In this document: piece after piece, positions 23,410 to 33,502 of the stretch
Numbering within the stretch: the first letter of the stretch is position 1
How the letters are laid out: the number at the start of each line of letters is the position of its first letter
NCBI GenBank assembly: GCA_900169235.1
Contig: FWCC01000009.1
Coordinates: forward strand, 62,001 to 126,000
DNA length: 64,000 bases
Direction of reading: 5' to 3'
From: Zarea fungicola
Taxonomy: Eukaryota; Ascomycota; Sordariomycetes; Hypocreales; Cordycipitaceae
Program-made: the position numbers and the translations under genes
Notes under the pieces: generated by a model
What the model was told of the DNA's origin: nothing
The model's input: only the letters and a program-made list of their open reading frames with translations
The model's database searches: none

Positions 23410-23424
23410 CCGGGGCTATGGCGG
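23410..23424 (-). promoter_or_regulatory. Candidate cluster operator CCGCCATAGCCCCGG
   Basis: CCG-N9-CGG on the minus strand, about 150 bp upstream of the gentisate dioxygenase start. Confidence 0.55.
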
Positions 23425-23569
23425 AACACGGGTTGTATTAGCTTCGTGATTTCGGCTATCTGTAGCGTAAGAGCTGAATTTAAACCATTAACAGCCGGGC
23501 AACTTCACCCAATGAATTTGATCTTGAGGATTGATCTAAAAAGTCGACTGTTTAGCACAAGTTATTATC

Positions 23570-24727
23570 ATGCCCATCGCATCAGTCGCGACGGAAGCGC
23601 TCAGCTCCGCAGCCCGCCCCATTCATGCACTTGACAGGGCCGCAGAGACGCAACAGCTTCTCCAGCAGCTTGAGCTGGCCAACACCTTACCTCTATGGGA
23701 GCAGATGACCAAGTTAAACCCACCCGCCCCGAACCCCACGTGCATCCCACACCTGTGGAAGTACGATGAAATTCAGCCGCACCTTATCAAAGCCGGTGAG
23801 CTGGTGACAGAAGATCAAGCAGAGCGTAGAGTCCTCATGCTTATTAACCCTCAGCGACGTACGTCGCACTCTCTTGCTATTCCGATGGAAAATTCGCTGA
23901 CTTTATTCGTGGGCTTGCAGAAGCACCATACACTACAGACACTCTGTATGCGGGACTCCAGCTCGTGATGCCAAATGAGGTAGCTCCAGCTCACCGTCAC
24001 GCTGCCTTCGCTATGCGCTTCATTATTGAGGGACAAGGCGGTTTTACCGCCGTGAACGGTAGTCGCATCAGAATGAAACGCGGCGACTTGATTTTAACCC
24101 CAACGTGGAATTGGCATGACCATGGCAAGGATGGCTCTGGACCTATGATATGGCTAGACGGTCTCGACCTGCCTAACTATAGACACTTTCCTGTGCACTT
24201 CGTTGAGCATTTCAAAGAGGCGAGATATCCAGCCGAGGACGTTGATACAGATAATAGCCCGATTGTGTTTCCGTGGATCAAAATGCAACAACGGCTGGAT
24301 TTCTCAACATCTGACTGGGTCAGTGAGCCGTATTTGAAGCAAGACGGTAGAGAAGGTAAGGGTATTAAGACAAGCAAAACTCAGTTAACCTAATTGAACC
24401 TTGTCAACATACTAACTCCAGTCGTTAGTATCCAAAGTTCTTGGTGGTTCTGCGGAGCGATTGAAGGCTGGTAAATCTTCGCCCCCTGTTCGTGAAACGG
24501 CATCGTCAGTGTATCACTTCGTCAAAGGGAGTGGCCAGTCTGTCATCGGCGACAATATATTTGCCTGGAAGCAGGGTGATACGTTTTGTATCCCGGCATG
24601 GTACAGGTATCAGCATTTTGCCAATACTGATGGGGCAGCCTATCTTTATCGCTTTGACGATAAGCCTATGCTGAAATCACTTGGGCTTTTGAGGACCGAG
24701 GGCATGGAAATCCAGCCATCTGACTAG
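23570..24727 (+). CDS. Gentisate 1,2-dioxygenase
   Basis: Three exons, 23570-23858, 23921-24355 and 24429-24727, give 340 aa. Introns are 62 and 73 nt with CTGAC and CTAAC branch points. For the second, the TTAG acceptor gives a contiguous [15 protein letters not shown] bicupin Fe(II) enzyme that opens the gentisate ring to maleylpyruvate. Metal ligands His121 and His123 ([12 protein letters not shown]) and His162 (WNWHDHG) are present. Family landmarks are [33 protein letters not shown] and, in the second cupin, [13 protein letters not shown] and GDTFCIPAW. This is the diagnostic enzyme of the cluster; its product feeds the FAH enzyme at 10905 after isomerisation. Confidence 0.95.
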
Positions 24728-24963
24728 CACAAGACTTTATAAATTACATTATGTTTCTCGGTAGGAGCCCATTTTGTTTATCATCTGCGCATCTTCCTAA
24801 CACTTTTTATTTTGCCGCCTTCAGTTCGTCGTCAGGCCCATCCACTTCAACCGCCGTCGCCATATACCATTTCTAGTGTATGTTTCATGTCCACGACATT
24901 ATTTACCGCAGCTCCTAGTGCGACTAGACACTATGCTCGCAGAAATACGAAATTTAGAATTTC

Positions 24964-25367
24964 CTATTCAGGGTTACTAGACTTTTTGACAGGACACTTC
25001 ATATTCTCGTAGCGGCCATTTACCGCATATTTGTGGCATGGTTTATAGGAAAGCCTTGTGATATTACCCAGTTCCTGCAGTTGTAACACTGGTATGATTG
25101 CTGTTGACGTTTGAAAACTGATGTTGAGCCCGACCCTCCACCAGCGTAAAAGTATCCTTCGCGTAAGAACCCTGCCGCCTCGGTAACTCCCTTTAGGTAG
25201 ACCACTGCTAAGCCACATGGCTTCGGAAATCTCTCGCTTAACCAAGTAGCCTTGGTGACCACATTGGTGTTCTCACTGCTGACAATCCCAGCCAACCCAG
25301 GCAGTTGTTTGCCATGTTCGTCCAGAACGGCTGATGACACCATCAATATTGGTCTGGTAGTACTCAT
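24964..25367 (-). pseudogene. LINE (Tad1-like) ORF1/gag relic
   Basis: The minus frame from 25367 shows TKATWLSERFPKPCGLAVVYL, a GYFYAGG segment and then QCYNC, the start of a CCHC zinc knuckle. The knuckle continues only after a frame change (ELGNITRLSYKPC..MKCPVKKSS) and has lost ligands. This is the layout of gag-like ORF1 of fungal non-LTR retrotransposons. Truncated and frameshifted, no activity expected. The surrounding 24728-25950 holds nothing else I can support. Confidence 0.7.
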
Positions 25368-25953
25368 CCCTCAGAACTCGAAATCCCGGTAGTACCGTGG
25401 CAGTGTCTTCTTTAAAATACCTTTGATCATATGGAGTCCCTTTTCATCTCGCATACGATGCTAATGCGGTAAGTGGCTTTAACTTCTCCTGTGATAGCCC
25501 GACAGCGCCAGGCTAGTACTTATTTCCTCAGGCGGACCTCATGTTCAACAGTTGTTCACATAGGGCCAGGTGTAGTATGACTATTGCCATCTGCCGGTGC
25601 CCGTGAAACACCAGTAGTACACAATTCGTAGGTGATACCGCCGTATGCGCTTATTCGCATGTTTCCTCTCATTCACAACCTCCAAATGCTCCCGTCGAGA
25701 CACCACTGTCGCCTTCTCTGTCGGCTTCACCAAACGAGTCTGTTTAAATACGCGGTTATCTCAGGCATGTGATATCACAGTGCAACGTCGGTATGTTACG
25801 TGCGTGACCTTGATTATGCTTGCAATGTGTAACTATCTAGAGGCGGTCTTCCTGCCTTTCTAGTCAGGCGGCCGGCCTGCATACGGGAGGAATGAGCTAA
25901 TCGGGTACCTGCTTTAGCATTGTCCCACCAAGAGCGAGAGTAAACTGCTATAA

Positions 25954-26257
25954 CTACGAACACGTAGTTGCACCATTGAAAGGATCTGTGTAGCAACCGT
26001 TGAGGTTGTTTGTACAGCGGCTGTTCCTCTATTTACGAATATTAGTACATAGTTAATTTAACCTGTCAAGTTCTTTAATATATGGAGTAACTTACTGGAC
26101 AGTCTGTAAATGTATCCGTAGGATTGCCATTACGATCGAGCGAATGGCAGCTTCCGGCACCAAAAGCACCTCCAAAGAAGCACTTTCCTGCTCCTATAGC
26201 ACGAACTGTGGGTGTCGATAGCAACACCACAGTGATTAGACCGAAACTGAACTGCAT
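25954..26257 (-). CDS. Small secreted six-cysteine protein
   Basis: Two exons, 26257-26096 and 26028-25954, joined over a 67-nt intron (gtaagt..actaat..tag), give 78 aa. Residues 1-20 form a signal peptide (MQFSFGLITVVLLSTPTVRA). The mature part of about 55 residues has exactly six cysteines: 26, 37, 53, 59, 66 and 77. The two in exon 2 plus Cys77 are reached only by splicing, which supports the model. Size, secretion and even cysteine number resemble fungal effector-like or antimicrobial-type proteins. I recognise no family and assign no activity. Confidence 0.65.
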
Positions 26258-27436
26258 CTTAGTTCATTCAACGTGAAAAGACTTATACAATAGTGTTCCT
26301 TCAATCAACGTAGAAAACTATGCTTAGAAGATTGTATACTGGCTTGTGTAATAGCTTGTGTTCCACGGCTCCATGGCACACCCGGACTTGGTCAAGGATA
26401 TATAGTCTCGCACATGGTGACGTTTCTGTTCCGATTGTAGTGTTCCAGGCACAAGCACCAAGCAGCTCCATTGTGGTAAATCTCTTAGAATCTATTAGGC
26501 CGCCCCATACTGCTCGTCAGGCATGCTGACACCAGCGGGTACAGTCACCCGAGGTGATCTGCGGTGTTGTGGAGCAAGTTGGTTGTGGAGAGTTGTCAGG
26601 AGCTCAGTGTGATACGGCACTGATGCGGGAAAGCACTTCGAAGCGGTTTATTTTGGCTAGTATTGAGCCCCTATTCTTGGTACCCACCCCATAAGGGCGT
26701 CTCGAGGGGTCCAGCCTTAGGGCATAGTTTTCTTCAACCAACCACAGCACTCTCTATTTGGACTGACGGCTGGATTATAGCACCTTAAAAGCCTTTAACA
26801 TTATTTTTCTGTCGTGGTAGCTTTGTGCGCACTGCAAAATGCTGCTAGAAACTCCTCCTTAGTAATTTACGTCACTCTGGCTCGGCTTAGATCATCAATC
26901 GTAACGGTCCAGGCTGGGTGTATTGACAACCTAACTAATAAACTGGTAAGAGTATCGTGAAGCTAAGGAGAAGACATAAAGTGAAAAGGAAAGCCCAAGA
27001 GCTTCGCCGCATCTAACCTCGCTTAATAGTGAACCCCGGCAATGGCCACCTGCATTTAGCTCCTTTTCACATGGTTGTTGCCATGGATTGACCCATTTCC
27101 GCGGCAGCTCCAGGCATGCCTCTCGCCACAAGTTCTTCAATTCGGCGCGGGAACCTGTACCCGGCGGAAATGGTGGTATAGATACCGCGGAAAGTCGATA
27201 ATGTACAATACCTGCCCGCCGATCCAAATGATGCAACGATAAAACTTGTCAGCGTATGCCGCTGTAAGTTCGTGTGTCGCCTGTCGCCTGCTGTGCCGTT
27301 ACTAGAATCTGACCCAGTCTCAAGACGCTTGAAACGTCTTGACGGACTTGGCCGATAACTTATCGCCGGCGATTATGGTCTGAATACCTGGCTAACTTGC
27401 TAATTGTCAGGGTCGTTGTGGCTAGCACGAGGAAGG
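26258..27436. other. Intergenic, no supported gene
   Basis: Holds two perfect CGG-N10-CCG semi-palindromes (26536-26551, 27148-27163). A 101-codon minus frame at 26931-27236 lacks recognisable features. Confidence 0.45.
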
Positions 27437-27600
27437 TGATGGGAGAGATAGCAAGAAGATAGCTGTAATATAGCTGTAGGCTTTGTAACATGACTCTATT
27501 GATCACTGGAGAGGAAGAAGTCCTCTCCAGTGCGTACTACGCCGTTATCTCGCCTTTTATCCGCCGCTTTCTAGCACGTGACACGATATGAGTCGTGACA
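27437..27600 (-). repeat. Solo LTR, copy 3 (best preserved)
   Basis: About 164 bp. On the minus strand it starts TGTCACGACTCATATCGTG and ends CTATCTCTCCCATCA, the TG..CA ends of an LTR. It carries the GAGAGGACTTCTTCCTCTC hairpin. No internal retrotransposon sequence adjoins it, so it is a solo LTR. Confidence 0.75.
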
Positions 27601-27698
27601 CTAATATAGCCCTGTCTCTGCCAGAACTTACGCTGAATCTGACTTTCGATATTATAGTGTACCCGTAACTATTGCACATTCAGGAACCTCAAGTTACG

Positions 27699-28298
27699 AT
27701 GTTGTCTTCTATCCCACTTATCATCGCCGCTGTTGCACTGCCAGTCACTGCGCAGCTGGACCCAAAGACAACGCCATTGTTGAATGTCACTGCGATCACA
27801 GCTGCCCATGGCGAGTCTACACTTGAGTGCTGGCAGCTCGATAGCCCCTTCGAGTCGTCAAGCAGCCCAGGAACGGCGGGAGCCTACAGTTTATTCATGG
27901 GGAAACTGGCTAATGCCACCTATACCCAACTTCCGGCTCGTTTCGACGGAGGATTCCACCGAGCTCCTGCTAGGCAGTGCGTTTCATTACTAGATCCTCG
28001 CAGTGATATATGACTTGTTACTGATGATTCTCAACTGCATAGGTTCGTACTGTTCACGTCAGGCCTAGCTCACATTACGTTACTTCAAGGCAAAGACGAG
28101 GCTTGGGTGTATGGTGGTAAGTATGGCCTCATAATCGCCGCTGACACAGCTGAAGTCTCGGAGCACGGCCATCGAACACAGTACCCGAGCGCGGCGGACA
28201 CAATAGGGATGCAGATGCCCATCTCAAATGAGTCGGAGTTCAAGTATAAGTTGCTTCACTCGGGCGCGTGCCTGCAGGGCGAGATGACGGGCATCTAA
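27699..28298 (+). CDS. Secreted protein of unknown function, 177 aa
   Basis: Two exons, 27699-27976 and 28043-28298, across a 66-nt intron (gtgcgt..catag). The ATG at 27699 is chosen over an upstream ATG-less extension because it starts a clean signal peptide (MLSSIPLIIAAVALPVTA). The mature part has LECWQLDSPF, GGFHRAPARQ-FVLFTSGLAHITL across the junction and YGGKYGLIIAADTAEVSEHGH. The beta-rich pattern and the HGH run look like a small cupin-like secreted protein seen in other fungi, but I cannot name the family. Starts about 100 bp after a solo LTR. Confidence 0.7.
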
Positions 28299-28334
28299 CA
28301 ACACAAGGGGCAGCGCTGCGGAATGGGACATATT

Positions 28335-28510
28335 TGGGTAAATTGTTTACAGTGATTTGTTTGATTTGATCTGACCCTTTTTCTGTCTATATAGCCGCAG
28401 TAGCTGTAACAGGTGCTGGTAGATAGTCGTCACAGTCGGCGGCAGTAAACAGTTCTGCCCACAAATCAAACAAATCAAATCAGGGCCTATATTTGGTTGT
28501 TTACAATATT
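28335..28510. repeat. Inverted repeat pair around TTTGTTTGATTTGAT
   Basis: GTAAATTGTTTACAGTGATT and TTTGTTTGATTTGATCTGACC on the left face AAACAAATCAAATCAGGGCC and GGTTGTTTACAAT on the right. The palindromic arrangement spans about 175 bp and is MITE-like, or a terminal region of the hAT relic that follows. Confidence 0.5.
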
Positions 28511-28678
28511 TGATTAAATCTATATCAAATTCTTGGCAGAGTCACCACGTCAAAAAGGCATCACGTACCCGCGATTCCATCCCGTGGTTCTCCAATTCAC
28601 CGCCCCGTGCCTGGTCCAATTATTGAGACACTGTAGTGCCTCTAGTATCATTGAGCTCATCGAAAGTCTTTGTAACTT

Positions 28679-29128
28679 TCAAGACAATTTGGCAAGGCTG
28701 AACGGTCTCTCGCAGTCCGTGGCCATTGCTGGTATCGCAATAACGACCAGCGCCAGCTGACTGAGCACCGGCAATGACCCTTGGTGTGTCATCCACCAAT
28801 TGATCGGGTCATCCGTTTCCTGAGTTCCTGTCCGCATACATCCATCAAGCTCACTGCCCCTTGCTGTCCCCCTACACATTCTACTCATGACCCACTGCCT
28901 GAAATCACAGGCTTCGGATAGCTTCTCGCCGGTTACCGGGGTGCTTACAGGCCCATTAGCAGTGTGCTTCCAGGGATCAGGTGGCGTCAGCCCGCGGTAC
29001 CACTTGCTAATGTATCTGGATACCCCTGTCTTGGCATCTCGTACCCAGACAAGCTGCTCCTCCGTTGCCCAATTCACCTCTAGGTATCGGATACCCAGCC
29101 CAGGATCAGACATCTCAATAATGAACAT
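28679..29128 (-). pseudogene. hAT transposase C-terminal relic
   Basis: The frame ends with the hAT dimerisation motif: DDPINWWMTHQGSLPVLSQLALVV followed by AIPAMATDCERPFSLAK. Only this C-terminal segment of about 150 residues is open; no DDE core is intact nearby. Nonfunctional fragment. Confidence 0.8.
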
Positions 29129-30312
29129 TCCAGGAATGTCGTAAGAGGAAATTGCGGCAATACACTGCTACTGAAGCATCCATGTTTGAAAAGCTGGATT
29201 GTTGCTATGAGGCATAGCGAGCATCGGCGGCTATTATCGTCAGAACTCTTTAACTGGAACTTCACCGAACAAGCGGGGAGCGCTCGGGTCGAAACTCGCC
29301 AAGCGCATGCTCTCCGCCAGGGTGGAATTGCTTACGCCCAGCGATACGACCTGAACAAAGACCCTCTTTTACACATCTGCTAAACGCGGGCATGGGTTGT
29401 TTGGTGAACCGCGTTTAGAAGGCATAAGCTGTCCACCGTCGTTGCTGGTTGCTTGGATGGTTGCCGCGCGAAAGCTTCACGGCTCAGGGGTTCTTCGCTA
29501 ACAGCAGCGCCGAAGCTTGAACAAATCTAGAAAGTCTTCGACGCAATGAAACACCGAATAAGCCGCGCACTAAACAGCTCAAAAGAAACCAGTTTTAGGG
29601 TTCGAGAAGAATATCGCATCTCTTGGGCGTTACGACGGGTAGCGTCATAGAAGACGGCTACTGTGTCGCGCGATGCAGCCAAGAGCGCACGGTGCGACAA
29701 CAGACAAATCGGCTCTACCCAACAAGGGAACTGTTTTGCAGCCTAACGGCGGCCGAATAGGGTGATTACCCGTTCGCTATTATCCAGCGAACAGCTACGC
29801 AACCTTGAAGCGTCTCACTCCTCTCTGTTTTTGCTCCTATTTTCCTTTGTCCGTCCTCTGGGCAACATAAACTTTTATATAGATTACCTAGAACAAACCC
29901 CTGGTGTTCCCGAATGCACATAGCGGACGTTGCAACTTGCTGGTGGAGAGAATATTACTTAGATACGGATACTAGTACCCGAATATTAGTTACTCATGGG
30001 TGACGGATCTGAGGATCACTCTTTAATAACTTAGCGGGTACGGTTACCCGAAAGCCGCACAAGCTGAATTCAGACATATTCATTGTATTTATTTTGTACG
30101 CAAGAATAGAGGAAAGTACCATCTCTCGAGTTATGTATAAAAGGTGGAATTTTCTAGCCCATTAGTTCTATACTAGCCACCAACTACATCACTACCACCC
30201 TAGTCCAAATAAAACCACAAAGACCTTTCTACCATCTTATCCACTACTGGTATGTTTCAGAACACTATCCTTAACAGTCACACAAAGGTACTAACATTTT
30301 ACAGTATCAATC
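29129..30312. other. Intergenic with dispersed repeat and promoter of the 30313 gene
   Basis: 29129-29860 shows no supported gene. 29866-30120 is one member of a repeat pair (see 55347-55605). A TATA-like TATAAAAGG is at about 30136, and a 5'-UTR intron (gtatgt..actaac..acag) occupies about 30250-30304, just before the ATG. Confidence 0.5.
29866..30120 (+). repeat. Dispersed repeat, copy A
   Basis: Shares long blocks in the same order with 55347-55605: ACCTAGAACAA, GTTCCCGA, AGTACCCGAATATTAG, GGTGACGGAT, GATCA, TAGCGGGT.CGGTTACCC, AATAGAGGAAAGT. About 250 bp, clearly related although diverged. It also carries a CGG-N10-CCG palindrome (30035-30050). Confidence 0.65.
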
Positions 30313-30954
30313 ATGCTTTGGTATAAAGCTTCTGTGGTAATAGCTACCATTTGCAGCAGTGTGCAGGGTTTACCAACAATCGAGCAACCTGTTGACGCCG
30401 CGGCATTGGAAGAACGCGCTAGAGTCCATGTGTTCGGCAATGCAGTTTCTGTTGTTGGTGGCATAATTGCAAACAATGCTTTGGGTGATGCTTTCCATCA
30501 AAGCGGACAGGCTATTGCGGAGGGCTGGGTTGCGGCTATTGCCGACCAGATACATCCCCACAATCTCTTATCCTCTCGGGGCTTATGGGTGCCACAGGTT
30601 GGGCAGAGTGGGCTTTCGTGCTGGACCGTATCTGCTATCTACGTGTTCGGGGGCCCGTCTAGCGTTGCTGACGCAGCAGCTGAAAGCTTTGCTGCCAGTG
30701 TGAGAGGTCTCTTGGGTCGACGCTCGCTTAACGGCATTGCATTGGCTGATGTCTACCGATCAGACGTGGACTTACCTGCCGATCACAGCGTTTTCGGCAA
30801 TTTTTTGGCTGATGGTTCTGGTGTGAAGTCTAGGGATATTGGGCATTGCCACAACCCGAGTTTTGATTTCACGCACGACCAAAGCAATTCTGCGCTTTGC
30901 CTGCCTCAGGGTAGTGACATTAGATTCCCGACCAGCAATTCGGTTTACTGCTAG
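30313..30954 (+). CDS. Secreted protein of unknown function, 213 aa
   Basis: Single coding exon. Signal peptide MLWYKASVVIATICSSVQG, then an acidic stretch with a possible processing site (ALEERAR). The mature part is Gly/Ala-rich with several small hydrophobic stretches (VSVVGGIIANNALG) and few cysteines. It ends in Cys. A TATA box at about 30136 and a 5'-UTR intron ending just upstream of the ATG support expression. I recognise no family. Much of its promoter is the dispersed repeat, so expression may be set by that element. Confidence 0.65.
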   Translation: MLWYKASVVIATICSSVQGLPTIEQPVDAAALEERARVHVFGNAVSVVGGIIANNALGDAFHQSGQAIAEGWVAAIADQIHPHNLLSSRGLWVPQVGQSGLSCWTVSAIYVFGGPSSVADAAAESFAASVRGLLGRRSLNGIALADVYRSDVDLPADHSVFGNFLADGSGVKSRDIGHCHNPSFDFTHDQSNSALCLPQGSDIRFPTSNSVYC

Positions 30955-32685
30955 AATTGTGTTGACGCAGGAAGCGTTTAGGTTTTTCTCAGGCTAAGAT
31001 TTGGTACTAGCGGCACAGCGTAGCTAGGATCAGACAGATAAGAAAATATATTCTTTTTTTCCTTTTTTAAACGCAATGCTTTATATTATTGTGAGGGTTT
31101 GGGTGGCTTATTTAATCTATCTTGTTACAAAGAGGCATGCACCGCCACACTGGGTGTAACACAGCCCTAGAGCGGCAACTATAGGTAGCTCACGCGAAGA
31201 AAAAGGGAGGACAAAGCGAACAGATAGACAGCTACACAAGGCCGCCTATCCTTAGGCACCTCCGTCAAAGCAGACAATGGGTACAGCACTTTGGGTTGCA
31301 GCGTTAGTTGGTCATATCGAGATGCAGAGGCAGTTGTTTGTACATCCAGCTTGATAGTATTTATATATGTATTTTATATATTTAGTAGTATATACTTATT
31401 ATACTATTACAGTGAGATACTCTATACTTATGGCACTAGATTCAATTAATGCCCTGGTAACAATAGTAGCTTCCAAGTTGGTTATTGAGATAAGAGAATA
31501 ATCTAAAATACGACCGATTCTTGGTAGAAATTAAGTTTATAAGAAAATGCAGTCTACTGTGCTGGCTTAGTTTAAATTATCTATTTTGTCGTCGACGAGC
31601 GCTTTTCACGAACATCTTTCCGAACTTGCAGACGCCAACAACCAATGGAATGCAAGCCTCCGGCGTAAAAGCTCTAGAGCAAGTATAGAGCTGAAGATTG
31701 AGACCTGTGGAGAACAAGACACTCGCAACCTGCGAACAATCGTTCGAAACCCAAACTCCTGCCTGCCTGAGATGCCAGGTTTGCCTTGGGTGCCAAATCA
31801 TAGTCACTGACATCTTATAAAACGGCAGCTGCGGGTACATGCACCCATGGGGTGTTCATGTGTACGACTCTCTTGATTGCTAGTTCAGGACGGAGATAAC
31901 GTAAATCCATGAGAAGTCGGATACAAGCAGGTAGGGAATAGAGTGTTGGGGTTAACGGATAAAGTTTCTGGTAGTATTTGTGGCAATTGAATTTTTGTCT
32001 TGCTTAACCCGGGCGCGACGCGAGTCTGATGACGGGGACGAGCTACGCCTCCTTGACTTCCATAGCGGCAACTTGTACACACAAAGGCATCTTTCACCAC
32101 AGAAGATCGGCTAAGCTGGGCAATAGCTCAGTTCGGATATAGAAGGTTTCTAGGCATAATAATTCCAATATGAGTTATGGAAATATCGTTGTTAACACCT
32201 TTTCAGGTATGATATTCTCGGACATTATGGGTTTCGCTCCTTGCGTTTATTAAATCCGCCTAATCAGCGTCTTGTGAAAGAGTGGTCCGCCGTACCAAAC
32301 ACGGCAAGTAGGAGAAGATGAACAAGGTCCTAAACCTCGACTCTAGCATCATACAAGCACTACACCACAAAGTCAGAGACGGTAGTTTTGCGATGAGTCG
32401 TGAGGAATATTCCAAAGCTCAAACTATGCTCGATCAGTGCCGCATTTGCTGGTAGAGGTACAAGGCTTCGGCGGTTCGGACCTGACTTGATTGCTAACCC
32501 GAACGTGAGCTAACCAACTCAATGTTGAAGGGACCACTAATATACAGGAATTGATACTATATTACGAAACCTCTCGTATCTTTGCTAAACCAGAATTCAT
32601 TTGTCAAGAAATAGAATCAATCTACGCAAAAATATCCGGACTCCTTAAAAAATAGGCACTAAGCACCAACACCAACTTCAACAAA
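30955..32685. other. Intergenic, no supported gene
   Basis: AT-rich at 31340-31560. Short open frames only. An imperfect member of the CGG-N10-CCG family is at 31832-31847. Confidence 0.5.
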
Positions 32686-33502
32686 ATGTCACTATCCGGT
32701 AAGATTGCCCTCGTTACTGGGGGATCCAATGGTATTGGAAAGGCTTGTGTTCAACGCCTCGCACGACAAGGCGCTTGCGTCGCCATCAATTACAATCGCG
32801 ACGCCGCAGCTGCTGATGCACTCGTTGAGTCAATTGGGTCCGACAAGGCCATTGCCATCCAAGCAGATGTGTCGTCTATTGCAGGTGTATCCACTGTGGT
32901 GGATGAGACGGTCAAGAAATTTGGACGGGTTGATATAGTCATGGCAAATGCCGGGATGATGTTGATGCGCGACGTTGAAAATACCCAGGAGCAGGACTTT
33001 GACCAGTGCTTCAACCTCAATGTCAAGGGGACTTACTTCTTGGCCCAGGTAAGCGCCCATTCGGAGCCTCACGCCAGGAATTGCTGAAAAAAAAAATGTT
33101 ACTGATAGTCTGTTCCGTCAATAGAAGGCTGTACCTCATATGCCAAAGGGAGGCCGGATTATCTTCGTTTCCACTGGCGTTTGCCACTTTTCTACTGTGG
33201 CACCTGACTATCTGCTTTACGCCGCGACGAAGGGAGCTGTCGAGCAAATGACTCGTGTCATGTCCAAGGGGCTTGCGGCAAAGGGAATCACGGTCAATGC
33301 AGTCGGCCCAGGCCCAACCGCCACTGAGTTCTTCTTTAGAGGCAAGTCGCAGGCGATGGTTGACGGATTGGCAAAAGCGCACCCCCTGGGTAGGCTCGGA
33401 CAGCCCGATGACATTGCTGGCGTGGTCGCATTTTTTGCAGGAGATGACAGTCGCTGGGTGACTGGCCAGACGTATCTAGTTAATGGAGGCCTGATGGTCT
33501 AG
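32686..33502 (+). CDS. Short-chain dehydrogenase/reductase
   Basis: Two exons, 32686-33048 and 33125-33502, with a 76-nt intron (gtaagc..aatag) give 246 aa. Classical SDR layout: cofactor motif TGGSNGIG near residues 11-18, NAG motif (MANAGMM), active-site Ser/Thr near 137-138 (FVSTGV) and YAATK with Tyr153 and Lys157, then PGPTATEFF and the C-terminal WVTGQTYLVNGG. Closest in style to versicolorin-reductase / 3-oxoacyl-ACP-reductase-like fungal SDRs that use NADPH. Substrate unknown. The neighbouring GMC oxidoreductase is on the opposite strand (convergent). Confidence 0.92.

Larger units (their letters stand above)
23040..23569. promoter_or_regulatory. Divergent promoter, ALDH / gentisate dioxygenase, with three motif copies
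   Basis: Contains CCGGGGCTATTGCGG (23225-23239), CCGAAGCTTCCCCGG (23298-23312) and CCGGGGCTATGGCGG (23410-23424). The first and third are near-identical direct repeats 185 bp apart and, reversed, fit CCG-N9-CGG like the second. Confidence 0.6.

Noticed and set aside
26931..27236. 101-codon minus frame
   Set aside because: No recognisable family, no secretion signal and no clear promoter; may be chance.
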